From Antiquaquibacter oligotrophicus (lineage in GTDB: Bacteria > Actinomycetota > Actinomycetes > Actinomycetales > Microbacteriaceae): a stretch of 64,000 nucleotides of DNA. The notes beneath the pieces were generated by a model. The model was not told the origin of the DNA. It was given only the letters and a program-made list of their open reading frames with translations, and made no database searches. The DNA is taken from assembly GCF_020535405.1 (NCBI RefSeq), contig NZ_CP085036.1, forward strand, positions 1,860,001 through 1,924,000, read 5' to 3'. This document shows positions 31,842 through 39,877 of this stretch, in pieces; position 1 is the stretch's first letter; each line of letters begins with the position of its first letter. Position numbers and translations under genes: made by a program.

Positions 31842-33044
31842 TTACGCGAACAGGCGCTGCAGGCGCTGCACACCCTCGAGCAGCGGCTCGTCGCCGAGCG
31901 CGTAGGAGAGCCGCAGGTACCCGCTCGGGCCGAACGCCTCACCCGGAACCACGGCGACCTCGGCCTTCTCGAGGATCAGGTCGGCGAGCTCGAGGGTCGT
32001 TGTGGGTGTGACGCCCTGCCACTCGCGGTTCAGCAGACCCCGCACATCCGGGTACACGTAGAACGCGCCATCCGGTGTCGGGCACACCACACCGTCGATC
32101 TTCGACAGCTCCGCCACGATCACGTCGCGACGGCGCTCGAACGCCTGGCGCATACGCTCCACCTCGTCCTGCGGACCCGTGAGCGCTTCGATCGCGGCGC
32201 GCTGCGAGATGTTCGACACGTTGCTCGACAGGTGCGACTGCAAGTTGCCCGCCGCCTTGATGACGTTCGCGGGGCCGACCATCCAGCCGAGCCGCCACCC
32301 CGTCATCGCGTAGCTCTTGGCGACACCGTTGACGAGGATGGTCTGGTCGGCGATGGCCGGCACGGCCTCCACGATCGACACCGCGCGAACCCCGCCATAC
32401 ACGAGGTTCTGGTAGATCTCGTCGGTGATGACCCACAGGTCGTGCTCGAGCGCCCACTCACCGATCGCGCGCGTCTGCTCCTCCGAGTAGACGGCGCCGG
32501 TGGGGTTCGACGGCGAGACGAACAGCAGCACCTTCGTTTTGTCGGTGCGTGCCGCCTCGAGTTGCTCGACGGTCACGAGATAGTCCTGGTCAGCGCCCGC
32601 AAAAACCTCGACGGGAACACCGCCGGCGAGCTTGATCGCCTCCGGGTAGGTCGTCCAGTAGGGCGCGGGCATGAGCACCTCTTCGCCCTCGGCGACGACA
32701 GTCGCGAAGGCCTGGTAGACGGCCTGCTTGCCACCGTTGGTGACGATGATGCGGGATGCGTCGACCTCCAGCCCGGAGTCGCGCAGAGTTTTCGCGGCGA
32801 TCGCCTGACGGAGCTCCGGTAGCCCCGCGGCCGGCGTGTACCGGTGGTTGCGCGGCTCTCGCACGGCGACGGCCGCGGCCTCCACGACGTTCGCGGGAGT
32901 CGGGAAGTCCGGCTCGCCCGCGGCGAAACTGATCACCTTGCGGCCCTCCGCCTGGAGGGCTTTGGCCTTCGCGTCGACCTTGAGAGTCGCGGACTCGGCG
33001 ATGGCAGCGATGCGGGGGGAGATGCTGGGGCTCACGGCATCCAT
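31842..33044 (-). CDS. Pyridoxal-phosphate aminotransferase, aspartate aminotransferase type (class I/II)
   Basis: 400 residues. Class I fold with [27 protein letters not shown], a [11 protein letters not shown] loop, [13 protein letters not shown] (Asp and Tyr contacting PLP), the Schiff-base Lys in [17 protein letters not shown] and Arg in GYLRLSYA that binds the substrate carboxylate. The group I-gamma aspartate/prephenate-type enzymes match. The ATG at 33044 gives [12 protein letters not shown], the common start in relatives; an upstream ATG at 33065 is possible. The neighbourhood with tRNA-Trp, secE and nusG is conserved in actinobacteria. Confidence 0.93.
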   Translation of the reverse strand: MDAVSPSISPRIAAIAESATLKVDAKAKALQAEGRKVISFAAGEPDFPTPANVVEAAAVAVREPRNHRYTPAAGLPELRQAIAAKTLRDSGLEVDASRIIVTNGGKQAVYQAFATVVAEGEEVLMPAPYWTTYPEAIKLAGGVPVEVFAGADQDYLVTVEQLEAARTDKTKVLLFVSPSNPTGAVYSEEQTRAIGEWALEHDLWVITDEIYQNLVYGGVRAVSIVEAVPAIADQTILVNGVAKSYAMTGWRLGWMVGPANVIKAAGNLQSHLSSNVSNISQRAAIEALTGPQDEVERMRQAFERRRDVIVAELSKIDGVVCPTPDGAFYVYPDVRGLLNREWQGVTPTTTLELADLILEKAEVAVVPGEAFGPSGYLRLSYALGDEPLLEGVQRLQRLFA

Positions 33045-33163
33045 CCTAGGCGCGACGGATGGCACGGCCCGAGGTGTGGGGTAGCCTCGATGTACAACGC
33101 ACCGGGGCCGACCGGGCCTGAGTTCCTCACAGGCGAGGGATTTCGTCCCTCACGGTCATGCCG

Positions 33164-33169
33164 TACACT
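33164..33169 (+). promoter_or_regulatory. Likely -10 box TACACT of the tRNA-Trp / secE promoter
   Basis: Good -10 match about 100 bases before tRNA-Trp, preceded by a GAGGGA/TCCCTC hairpin (33135-33151). The -35 is poor. The secE gene follows tRNA-Trp by 42 bases with no terminator, so cotranscription is likely. Confidence 0.4.
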
Positions 33170-33265
33170 GGCTTCGGTGGTTGAAACTGCCATCCTTTCG
33201 CGCGCCCTCTTCCGGCGAAGCCTCCGAGGAATACCCCGAGCGAAAGCATGCCGTTTCAGCAACAA

Positions 33266-33338
33266 AGGGCGGTGGCTCAATTGGTAGAGCAGCGGTCTCC
33301 AAAACCGCAGGTTGCAGGTTCGAGTCCTGTCCGCCCTG
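33266..33338 (+). tRNA. tRNA-Trp (anticodon CCA)
   Basis: Acceptor AGGGCGG/CCGCCCT, D-arm GGCTC/GAGC, anticodon stem GCGGT/ACCGC with loop CTCCAAA, T-arm TGCAGG region with TTCGAGT. Discriminator G, CCA not fully encoded. Its position before secE is conserved in actinobacteria. Confidence 0.96.
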
Positions 33339-33380
33339 CAAGTCCTCTCGATCGGGAGGCAGATCAGAAGGTAGTGATCA

Positions 33381-33662
33381 GTGGCTAAGAGAGTTGTGGA
33401 CGAGCCCAGCGAGGACATCGTCGCCAATGCCCGCAAGGAGCGTGCTGAGAAGCGCGGACCCTTCGGTCGTATGGCGCTGTTCATCCGTCAGGTCTTCGCC
33501 GAGTTGCGCAAGGTGGTCACGCCAACGCGCCGTGAGCTCATCAACTTCACTCTCGTCGTTCTCGTGTTCGTCGTCATCATGATGGCGATCGTCTACGGCT
33601 TCGATCAGCTTTCGAGCTTCATCGTCACCTTCGTCTTCGGTGACCCGACGATCACCCCGTAA
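33381..33662 (+). CDS. secE: Preprotein translocase subunit SecE
   Basis: 93 residues. A basic cytoplasmic start (KERAEKRGPFGRMALFIRQVFAELRKVVTPTRRELINFT) contains the conserved amphipathic helix and the VxxPTRxEL motif, followed by one transmembrane helix (about 55-78), the short single-span form of SecE. It clamps SecY in the translocon. GTG start at 33381. Lies between tRNA-Trp and nusG, 48 bases upstream of nusG. Confidence 0.96.
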   Translation: MAKRVVDEPSEDIVANARKERAEKRGPFGRMALFIRQVFAELRKVVTPTRRELINFTLVVLVFVVIMMAIVYGFDQLSSFIVTFVFGDPTITP

Positions 33663-33710
33663 CGTTCCGACGGATCATCCGTCGCGTCGCAGTAGAGAAG
33701 AGATTTTTCT

Positions 33711-34826
33711 GTGTCCGAGAATCATCGTGACAACAATGAACTCGCGCCGGCTGCTGAGCAGTCGTCTGAGGTAGACGAGTTCCAGACCGGTAGTGTGCTG
33801 GCATCCGACGAGGAGTCGGAGGAGGCCGCCGAGCACGAGGCCATCCACATCGTCGACGACAACGCCGGTGACCTCGCCGGTCTGCTCGACGCGCTCGATG
33901 CCGCGCTCGACCCGGAGGCTGACGCCCTCGTGGACGACGCGCTCGACATTGATTCTCTCGAGGAGGCGGATGCCTCGGTCGCTGCGACCGAGGACGAAGC
34001 CGAGCTCGAGGCCGAAGAAGAAGCCAAGGAGGAGCCCGAGGTGACCCCGTACGACGGACCGGAGCTCGGTGACGAGGACGAGCCGCTCGACCTGGGTATC
34101 GACATCCCGGAGCTCAAGGCGGTCGAGGCAGCCCTCGACGAGGTGATCGAGCGCACGGATGAGGGCGCGGCCGAGTCGACGGATTCTGACGAGTCCACCG
34201 ACCCCGAGGTCGACCCCTACGAGGAGTTCAAGCTCGAGCTGCGCGCGAAGCCCGGCAAGTGGTACGTCATCCACTCGTACGCCGGTTTCGAGAAGCGTGT
34301 GAAGCAGAACATCGAGAACCGTAAGGTCTCGATGGCCATGGAGGACTACGTCTTCGAGGTTCAGGTCCCGATGGAAGACGTCGTCGAGATCAAGAACGGC
34401 CAGCGCAAGCTCGTCAACCGCGTGCGCATCCCCGGGTACGTGCTCGTGCGTATGGACCTCAACGAGGACAGCTGGTCGGTTGTTCGCCACACCCCCGGTG
34501 TGACGGGCTTCGTCGGTAACTCGCACAACCCGGTTCCGCTGCGTTTCGACGAGGCGTTCAACATGCTGAAGAGCCTCGTGCAGATCGTGGAGGCCCCGGC
34601 CGCCAAGGGTTCGGCCACGAAGGGCAAGGCTGCTGCTCGTGTCATCCCCGCCGAGATCGACTTCGAGGTCGGCGAGACCATCACGATCAAGGAGGGTTCG
34701 TTCCAGGGTCTGCCCGGAACGATTTCCGAGATCAAGCCGGAGAGCGGCAAACTCACCGTGCTCGTTTCCCTCTTCGAGCGCGAGACCCCCGTCGAGCTCT
34801 CGTTCGACCAGGTCACCAAGCTCTGA
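33711..34826 (+). CDS. nusG: Transcription termination/antitermination factor NusG
   Basis: 371 residues, about twice the usual length. Residues 1-175 form an acidic, low-complexity extension (Glu/Asp/Ala/Ser-rich, many DEEAE runs). The NGN domain follows at about 180-300 ([49 protein letters not shown]), then the KOW domain at about 318-371 ([22 protein letters not shown]). It binds RNA polymerase and couples elongation with termination and translation. Acidic N-terminal extensions are known in actinobacterial NusG; this one is long. GTG start at 33711. Confidence 0.96.
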   Translation: MSENHRDNNELAPAAEQSSEVDEFQTGSVLASDEESEEAAEHEAIHIVDDNAGDLAGLLDALDAALDPEADALVDDALDIDSLEEADASVAATEDEAELEAEEEAKEEPEVTPYDGPELGDEDEPLDLGIDIPELKAVEAALDEVIERTDEGAAESTDSDESTDPEVDPYEEFKLELRAKPGKWYVIHSYAGFEKRVKQNIENRKVSMAMEDYVFEVQVPMEDVVEIKNGQRKLVNRVRIPGYVLVRMDLNEDSWSVVRHTPGVTGFVGNSHNPVPLRFDEAFNMLKSLVQIVEAPAAKGSATKGKAAARVIPAEIDFEVGETITIKEGSFQGLPGTISEIKPESGKLTVLVSLFERETPVELSFDQVTKL

Positions 34827-34834
34827 GTTGTCTG

Positions 34835-34859
34835 GCGCGCCGCCGCTCCTGCGGCGCGC
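34835..34859 (+). terminator. Hairpin after nusG
   Basis: Perfect 9-base stem GCGCGCCGC / GCGGCGCGC with a 7-base loop, 9 bases after the nusG stop codon. Confidence 0.65.
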
Positions 34860-34865
34860 GTCGTT

Positions 34866-34902
34866 CCGAAAGAACGCACGATGCGATCGCGCGTTCTTTC
34901 GG
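34866..34902 (+). terminator. Second, stronger hairpin in the nusG-rplK gap
   Basis: Perfect 12-base stem CCGAAAGAACGC / GCGTTCTTTCGG with a 13-base loop. It ends 1 base before the rplK -10 box, so it can insulate the ribosomal operon from read-through or control it. Confidence 0.65.
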
Positions 34903-34903
34903 C

Positions 34904-34909
34904 TAAAGT
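34904..34909 (+). promoter_or_regulatory. -10 box TAAAGT of the rplK-rplA operon
   Basis: Good -10 match directly after the 12-base hairpin, giving a leader of about 100 bases. The leader has an imperfect hairpin (about 34950-34978, GGGC...GCCC core) that could be the site for autoregulation by ribosomal protein L1; this is inference. The -35 would lie inside the hairpin loop. Confidence 0.5.
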
Positions 34910-35013
34910 AAGCAGGTTGTCTCGCGTTTGCGCGGGAACACCCCACCACTGCGGGCATCAGGCCCGTTCGTGGTAGCGCGTCTAGGTGGACGCACGACAC
35001 AAAGGAAAAAGAA

Positions 35014-35445
35014 ATGGCACCCAAGAAGAAGGTGACGGGGCTCATCAAGCTCCAGATCCAGGCCGGCGCCGCCAACCCCGCGCCGCCCATCGGCCCCGCG
35101 CTCGGTCAGCACGGCGTCAACATCATGGAGTTCTGCAAGGCGTACAACGCGGCGACCGAGTCGCAGCGCGGCAACGTCATCCCGGTGGAGATCACCGTCT
35201 ACGAGGACCGTTCGTTCACGTTCATCCTCAAGACCCCGCCGGCAGCTGAGCTCATCAAGAAGGCCGCCGGTGTGGCCAAGGGGTCGTCGACTCCGCACAC
35301 GGTGAAGGTCGCGCAGCTCACCAAGGAGCAGGTCCGCTCGATCGCCGAGGCGAAGCTCGTTGACCTGAACGCCAACGACATCGAAGGCGCAGAGAAGATC
35401 ATCGCGGGCACGGCCCGTTCGATGGGAATCACGGTGGAGGCCTAA
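35014..35445 (+). CDS. rplK: 50S ribosomal protein L11
   Basis: 143 residues, usual length. [45 protein letters not shown] is the conserved N-terminal domain with the Pro-rich linker that binds the 23S GTPase centre (thiostrepton site); the C-terminal RNA-binding domain ends [22 protein letters not shown] precedes the ATG. First gene of rplKA, two bases from rplA. Confidence 0.98.
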   Translation: MAPKKKVTGLIKLQIQAGAANPAPPIGPALGQHGVNIMEFCKAYNAATESQRGNVIPVEITVYEDRSFTFILKTPPAAELIKKAAGVAKGSSTPHTVKVAQLTKEQVRSIAEAKLVDLNANDIEGAEKIIAGTARSMGITVEA

Positions 35446-35447
35446 TC

Positions 35448-36140
35448 ATGTCGACCAAGTCCAAGGCATACCGCGCCGCAGCCGAGAAGATCGAGGCCGG
35501 CAAGTTCTACACCCCCACCGAGGCTGTTTCGGTCGCGAAGGAGACGGGTTCGAAGAAGTTCGACTCCACCGTCGAGGTCGCGCTCAAGCTCGGTGTCGAC
35601 CCGCGTAAGGCGGACCAGATGGTTCGCGGCACCGTCATCCTCCCGCACGGCACCGGTAAGACGGCCCGCGTCATCGTCTTCGCGACGGGCGCTGCCGCCG
35701 AGGCCGCGATCGCTGCTGGCGCCGACGAGGTTGGTGGCGCGGAGCTCATCGAGAAGGTCGCCGGTGGTTACACCTCGTTCGACTCGGCAGTCTCGACCCC
35801 CGAGCTCATGGGCCAGGTCGGTCGTCTCGGTAAGGTGCTCGGCCCCCGTGGCCTCATGCCCAACCCGAAGACTGGCACCGTGACTCAGGACACCGCAAAG
35901 GCCGTGTCCGACATCAAGGGCGGAAAGATCGAGTTCCGTGTCGACAAGCACGCCAACGTCCACTTTGTGGTCGGCAAGGCGGGCTTCTCGGCCGACCAGC
36001 TGAACGACAACATCAAGGCAGCAATCGACGAGGTGCTCCGCGCCAAGCCGAGCTCCTCGAAGGGTCGCTACATCACGAAGGGCACCGTGTCGACGACGTT
36101 CGGCCCGGGCATCCCGCTCGACGTGAACAGCCTCGCGTAA
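35448..36140 (+). CDS. rplA: 50S ribosomal protein L1
   Basis: 230 residues, usual length. The L1 signature [22 protein letters not shown] is present, with [20 protein letters not shown] N-terminal strand and C-terminal [15 protein letters not shown]. It forms the L1 stalk and can repress its own mRNA. The operon ends after this gene at a hairpin (36155); rplJ-rplL are 16 kb away rather than next. Confidence 0.98.
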   Translation: MSTKSKAYRAAAEKIEAGKFYTPTEAVSVAKETGSKKFDSTVEVALKLGVDPRKADQMVRGTVILPHGTGKTARVIVFATGAAAEAAIAAGADEVGGAELIEKVAGGYTSFDSAVSTPELMGQVGRLGKVLGPRGLMPNPKTGTVTQDTAKAVSDIKGGKIEFRVDKHANVHFVVGKAGFSADQLNDNIKAAIDEVLRAKPSSSKGRYITKGTVSTTFGPGIPLDVNSLA

Positions 36141-36154
36141 CGAGAGCATTCGCA

Positions 36155-36184
36155 GGAGGGGGTCGGCTTCGGTCGGCCCCCTCC
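36155..36184 (+). terminator. Terminator of the rplK-rplA operon
   Basis: GGAGGGGG / CCCCCTCC 8-base stem with a TCGG-rich loop, 15 bases after rplA. Confidence 0.75.
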
Positions 36185-36249
36185 GTCGTTTAACCTGAAC
36201 CCGCGGCATCCGGTATCCGCGCCCGCCGCATCCCAAATACAGGAGATCT

Positions 36250-36840
36250 ATGACCCAGCACGAGAACTACGGGGGAGTGAAGCCCGACGCGGCAGCAGTT
36301 CCTGCATTTGGGATCAGGGTGGCGCGGCCGGAGGATGCTGTCGCGCTGCACGAGCTCGCCGCGGCGACGTTTCCCCTCGCGTGTCCGCCGGATGCCCTGC
36401 CGGAGTCGATTCAGGCGTTCATCAACGAGCACCTGTCCGTCGCAGCCTTCGAGCGCTACCTCGCTGACCCGGCTCGGGAACTCTTCCTCGCGGAGGACCC
36501 GCATGCCCGTCCCTTGGGTTACGCGATGCTCGTGCACGGCCGCCCGACGGACTCCGACGTGCTTGCCGCGGTGGGCGCAACCGAGGTTGCGGAACTGTCG
36601 AAGCTCTACGTGCTGCCCGAGTCGCACGGCTCTGGACTCTCGGCCGCGCTGGTCGAGCGTTCCGTCGCGGCCGCGCGTGCGCGCGGCGCGACCGGCCTCT
36701 GGTTGGGGGTGAACCAGTTCAACGCGCGGGCGAATCGTTTCTACGAGAAGAGCGGTTTCGTGCGGGTGGGTACGAAGCGTTTCAAGGTGGGGGAGCGTTT
36801 CGAGGACGACTTTGTGAGGTTGCGGGCGTTGAATACATAA
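36250..36840 (+). CDS. GNAT family N-acetyltransferase
   Basis: 196 residues. GNAT core: IRVARPEDAVALHELAAATFP, beta-4 VAELSKLYVLPESHGSGLSAALVERSV (acetyl-CoA pyrophosphate loop, here SHGSGLS instead of Q/RxxGxG/A), and NQFNARANRFYEKSGFVRVGTKRFKVG near the end. It resembles polyamine or small-molecule acetyltransferases. An AGGAGA site lies 5 bases before the ATG at 36250. Stands alone between the rplKA terminator and the next promoter. Confidence 0.9.
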   Translation: MTQHENYGGVKPDAAAVPAFGIRVARPEDAVALHELAAATFPLACPPDALPESIQAFINEHLSVAAFERYLADPARELFLAEDPHARPLGYAMLVHGRPTDSDVLAAVGATEVAELSKLYVLPESHGSGLSAALVERSVAAARARGATGLWLGVNQFNARANRFYEKSGFVRVGTKRFKVGERFEDDFVRLRALNT

Positions 36841-36873
36841 TTGATTGACGTAGCACTCTAATCAATACAGAAT
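36840..36873 (+). promoter_or_regulatory. Promoter and operator of the BphX-like gene
   Basis: -35 TTGACG (36845-36850), 17-base spacer, -10 CAGAAT (36868-36873). An inverted repeat ATTGATT (36840-36846) / AATCAAT (36860-36866) overlaps the -35 and spacer, so a repressor is likely; the TetR at 38635 is a candidate but no matching site is clear in its own promoter. Confidence 0.5.
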
Positions 36874-36879
36874 AGGACC

Positions 36880-37308
36880 ATGAAATTTTTGGTCTGGTGG
36901 TTCCGTATTGTCGGCGTTGTCAACATTGCGCTCGGCGCGATGTGGTTGCCCTTCCTCAATGCTCCGCGTCTCGAGTTGACCGTGCCCGGTTGGGATGCGC
37001 CGATCGGCGGCACCGCCTACCAGGGCTTCCTCGACTTCACGATGCTCTTCGGGCTCGATCTACTCGTCCTGGGTGCCTTCCTGATTTACGCGTCATTCCG
37101 GCCAGCGAGCAGCCGCATCCTTGCCTGGCTCGCGATCGCACTCTCGGTCATTCGCGGGGTGCTCGACGACATCTACATGATCGCCGCCGGGTATCCGGTG
37201 GGCGCGATGCTCGCCTTCATCGCCCTGCACACGGCCATCATCGTCACCGGACTCCTGGCGCTGCAAGCGTCCCGCACCGCGCGCGCCACCGTGGCGGCCC
37301 CCGCCTGA
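36880..37308 (+). CDS. BphX-like small membrane protein
   Basis: 142 residues with four transmembrane helices (about 5-25, 50-70, 80-100, 108-130). MKFLVWWFRIVGVVNIALG and YQGFLDFTMLFGLDLLVLGAFLIYAS match the BphX family, small membrane proteins first seen in biphenyl-degradation clusters and of unknown function. Its AGGA site is 3 bases before the ATG. It converges on the glycosyltransferase gene with a 5-base gap. Its palindromic promoter suggests inducible expression. Confidence 0.75.
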   Translation: MKFLVWWFRIVGVVNIALGAMWLPFLNAPRLELTVPGWDAPIGGTAYQGFLDFTMLFGLDLLVLGAFLIYASFRPASSRILAWLAIALSVIRGVLDDIYMIAAGYPVGAMLAFIALHTAIIVTGLLALQASRTARATVAAPA

Positions 37309-37313
37309 TCTCC

Positions 37314-38588
37314 CTATCGGATGCTCGCCTGCCGCAGGTAGCCCGAGATCTCGGCGAGCGCATCGTGAGCGGCTGCGTCCGCCGCGATTCGCCGGGCCTC
37401 GGCGCGGTAGGTCTGGTTACCGAGAACCTCGTCGACAGCGCGGCGGACTGAGGCGGCATCCGGAGTTCCCGTCTTGAGGTTGATGCCGGCACCCGTCCAC
37501 GCGACTCGCGCGGCGACCTCCGGCTTGTCCTCCGTGTCGCCGGCCACGATGACGGGCACTCCGGCGGCGAGGGCCGCCTGGACCCCTCCATATCCGCCGT
37601 TGGTCACGACTACGGATGCCCGGGGCAGGAGTGCGTCATACGACAGGTAGCTCGCCGCCCTGGCGTTGGTCGGGAGCGGCCCGATCGTGTCCACGGGTCG
37701 ACCGCCGGCTGTCGCCACCACGAGCACGTCGCGGTCGTTGAGCGCGGTGAGTGTGGGCCGCACAAGTCGGTCGAAGTCGTGGTTGTCGATGGTTCCTTGC
37801 GTGACGTGGACCACGGGGCGGTCGCCGTCGAGGTCGGACCACCACTCCGGAAGCTCACCGTGGCGCGCGACCTGCGGCAGCACGCCGACAAAGTGAACGC
37901 CCTCGGAGAGGTCTGGTCGGGGGTAGTCGAGTGAGGCCGGGCCCGTTTGCAGGAAGAGATCGAAGTTGCGCGAGGCATCCATCACGAAGTCGTCGAGGCG
38001 AAGCCCGAACTCGCGGAATGCCCGGCGGGCGGCATTCTGCGTCGGCCGGAAGATGACGTGTCGCGCAAGAGTGTTCATCGCGGCGTACCGCAGTCGGTCC
38101 ACACCTGTGCGCGCCGGCGGCAACGCCATGCCGTAGGGGCCCAGCACCCGCGAGGATTGGGACAGCGGGGTGACCCCGAGGCCGATCACCGGCGGACGGT
38201 TGGTGCCGCTGGCAATGAGAGGGAGCGCTCCACCGAAGGCTCCGTCGACGAGAATGGCGTCCGGCGTCGACCCGGACAGTGCTGCGCGCATCGAGCGGTA
38301 CTGGTCGGGGATCGTCTCGACAAAGATGGTGCGGATGTCGTATTGAGCCTGCTGCACCCCGCGGTACCGGTGTCGATCGGGGAGGTAGACGTCGGGCATC
38401 CGGTCGTCGTAGTCGGCGGTCCCTTCGAGTGGGCGGAAGGCCGCTCCCGTGGCTTCGACGGCCCGTTGGAATCGCGACCCCGTCACCACCGCGACCTCGT
38501 TACCCTCGTCGACGAGGTGCGCCGCGACCTGAAGGATCGGTCCGACGTGACCGTGGATGGGGTTGGACGCGAGAAGATAGAAGGCCAC
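37314..38588 (-). CDS. GT1-type glycosyltransferase (macrolide glycosyltransferase family)
   Basis: About 424 residues. GT-B fold: N-terminal FYLLASNPIHGHVGPILQVA acceptor-side strand with the conserved His, and a C-terminal nucleotide-sugar domain with VVHVTQGTIDNHD and VVTNGGYGGVQAALAAGVPVIVAGDTEDKPEVAARV, equivalent to the HGGxG...P...DQ motif but with Asn for His (TNGGYGG). It probably glycosylates a lipophilic small molecule, as macrolide-inactivating enzymes do. GTG at 38588 is chosen; a TTG at 38612 is an alternative. Divergent from a TetR gene 46 bases away, the classic layout of a repressor and its target. Confidence 0.88.
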   Translation of the reverse strand: MAFYLLASNPIHGHVGPILQVAAHLVDEGNEVAVVTGSRFQRAVEATGAAFRPLEGTADYDDRMPDVYLPDRHRYRGVQQAQYDIRTIFVETIPDQYRSMRAALSGSTPDAILVDGAFGGALPLIASGTNRPPVIGLGVTPLSQSSRVLGPYGMALPPARTGVDRLRYAAMNTLARHVIFRPTQNAARRAFREFGLRLDDFVMDASRNFDLFLQTGPASLDYPRPDLSEGVHFVGVLPQVARHGELPEWWSDLDGDRPVVHVTQGTIDNHDFDRLVRPTLTALNDRDVLVVATAGGRPVDTIGPLPTNARAASYLSYDALLPRASVVVTNGGYGGVQAALAAGVPVIVAGDTEDKPEVAARVAWTGAGINLKTGTPDAASVRRAVDEVLGNQTYRAEARRIAADAAAHDALAEISGYLRQASIR

Positions 38589-38634
38589 GACGCTCCATTC
38601 GTTAGATTGCAACTCTAGTCATTGAGGAGGACCG

Positions 38635-39279
38635 GTGTCACCACGCGCTTACTCGTCCCCGCTACGCCAGGCCGAAGCGGAGCGAACGCGCGCGGCAATC
38701 CTCGACGCATCGGCCGTACTTTTCTCGCGAGAGGGTTACGTCGCGACGACAATGAAGTCCATCGCGGAACAGGCTGGGGTGTCCGTCCAATCGGTTCATC
38801 TCGCGGGCCCCAAGTCGGCGCTGCTCATCGCCGCGTTCGAGCGAGCCTTCGCGGGCGACGAGGGTCGCCACAGTCTCAGCGAGCGACCCGCGCTCGTGGA
38901 GATCATGGCGAGACCCGACGTGAACCACGCACTCACCGGATGGCTCGATTACGTCGCACAAGCCAATGCGCGAACCGCCGGCCTCAGCCGGGCCATGACC
39001 GTCGCCGCCGAAACGGATCCCGTCGCCCAGGCCGCCGTCGCCGATCTCGACGCACGGCGGCGATCCGACATCGGCATCGCCGCGGGCTGGCTCATCAGTC
39101 GTGGACTACTCGCGGCCGACGCCAAAGAAGAGGCCACCGACGAACTCAACTACGTTGTCGGCCCCGAGACGTACGCCTTCTTCGTGGAGCGATCCGGATG
39201 GCGCGACACGCGCTACCGCGAATGGCTCCAGACCACCGTCCTCGGCCTGCTGGGCCGCTGGAAGCCGGAGGGCGACTGA
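38635..39279 (+). CDS. TetR family transcriptional regulator
   Basis: 214 residues. N-terminal HTH at about 14-60 (RTRAAILDASAVLFSREGYVATTMKSIAEQAGVSVQSVHLAG); the recognition helix reads VSVQSVHLAGPKSALL where most TetR proteins have VSxxTxYxYFxxKxxL. The C-terminal ligand domain is unremarkable. GTG start, with GAGGAGG 5 bases upstream. Divergent from the glycosyltransferase, which it probably represses; the 46-base gap holds TAGA/TCTA half-sites around TTGCAAC. Confidence 0.9.
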   Translation: MSPRAYSSPLRQAEAERTRAAILDASAVLFSREGYVATTMKSIAEQAGVSVQSVHLAGPKSALLIAAFERAFAGDEGRHSLSERPALVEIMARPDVNHALTGWLDYVAQANARTAGLSRAMTVAAETDPVAQAAVADLDARRRSDIGIAAGWLISRGLLAADAKEEATDELNYVVGPETYAFFVERSGWRDTRYREWLQTTVLGLLGRWKPEGD

Positions 39280-39328
39280 GGTCCGCGACAGAAGGGAACC
39301 TCGGCGCCCCTGCCGGACAATACAGGGT

Positions 39329-39877
39329 GTGAGCGACGAAGAAGACTGGTCGGCAGCGGTGGCCGGAGACGGCGAAGCGTTCGGTCGGATCTACGACCGT
39401 CACCGCGATCGCGTGACTCGCCACAGCCTGCGCCTAGTCCCTACGCCCGCTGACGCCGACGACGTCGTGGCCATCACCTTCATGGAGAGCTGGCGGCGCC
39501 GGGACCAGGTGCGTTTCGTGGACAATTCGGTGCTGCCATGGCTTCTCGTAACGGCGACGAATGCGGCGCGTAACCTCTCGCGTAGCGCCAGGAGGTACCA
39601 CGCGCTCCTGGCGCGCTTGCCGGCGACCGAACCTGCCCCGGACCACGCTGAGCGCTTCGACGACAACGATGCGATCGCGGCACTGCGCACCCTGTCGGCG
39701 GCCGACCAGCGGGTGGTCGCGTTGTGCGTGCTCGAAGGTCTCTCCGAACGAGAGGCCGCCGCTGCGCTCGGGGTTCCTCCCGGCACCGTCAAATCGAGGC
39801 TGTCACGTGCGAAACGGCGTCTCGCCGAACGTGTACCGCGACCTAGCTTCACCCTCAAAGAGGAGACCGAATCATGA
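39329..39877 (+). CDS. ECF RNA polymerase sigma factor
   Basis: 182 residues. Region 2 at about 12-80 (AFGRIYDRHRDRVTRHSLRLVPTPADADDVVAITFMESWRRRDQVRF, LPWLLVTATNAARNLSRSARR) and region 4 at about 115-170 (LRTLSAADQRVVALCVLEGLSEREAAAALGVPPGTVKSRLSRAKRRL). GTG start at 39329. It overlaps a membrane-protein gene by 4 bases (ATGA), the normal place for its anti-sigma factor. The GC pattern is ordinary. The signal it answers to is unknown. Confidence 0.93.
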   Translation: MSDEEDWSAAVAGDGEAFGRIYDRHRDRVTRHSLRLVPTPADADDVVAITFMESWRRRDQVRFVDNSVLPWLLVTATNAARNLSRSARRYHALLARLPATEPAPDHAERFDDNDAIAALRTLSAADQRVVALCVLEGLSEREAAAALGVPPGTVKSRLSRAKRRLAERVPRPSFTLKEETES

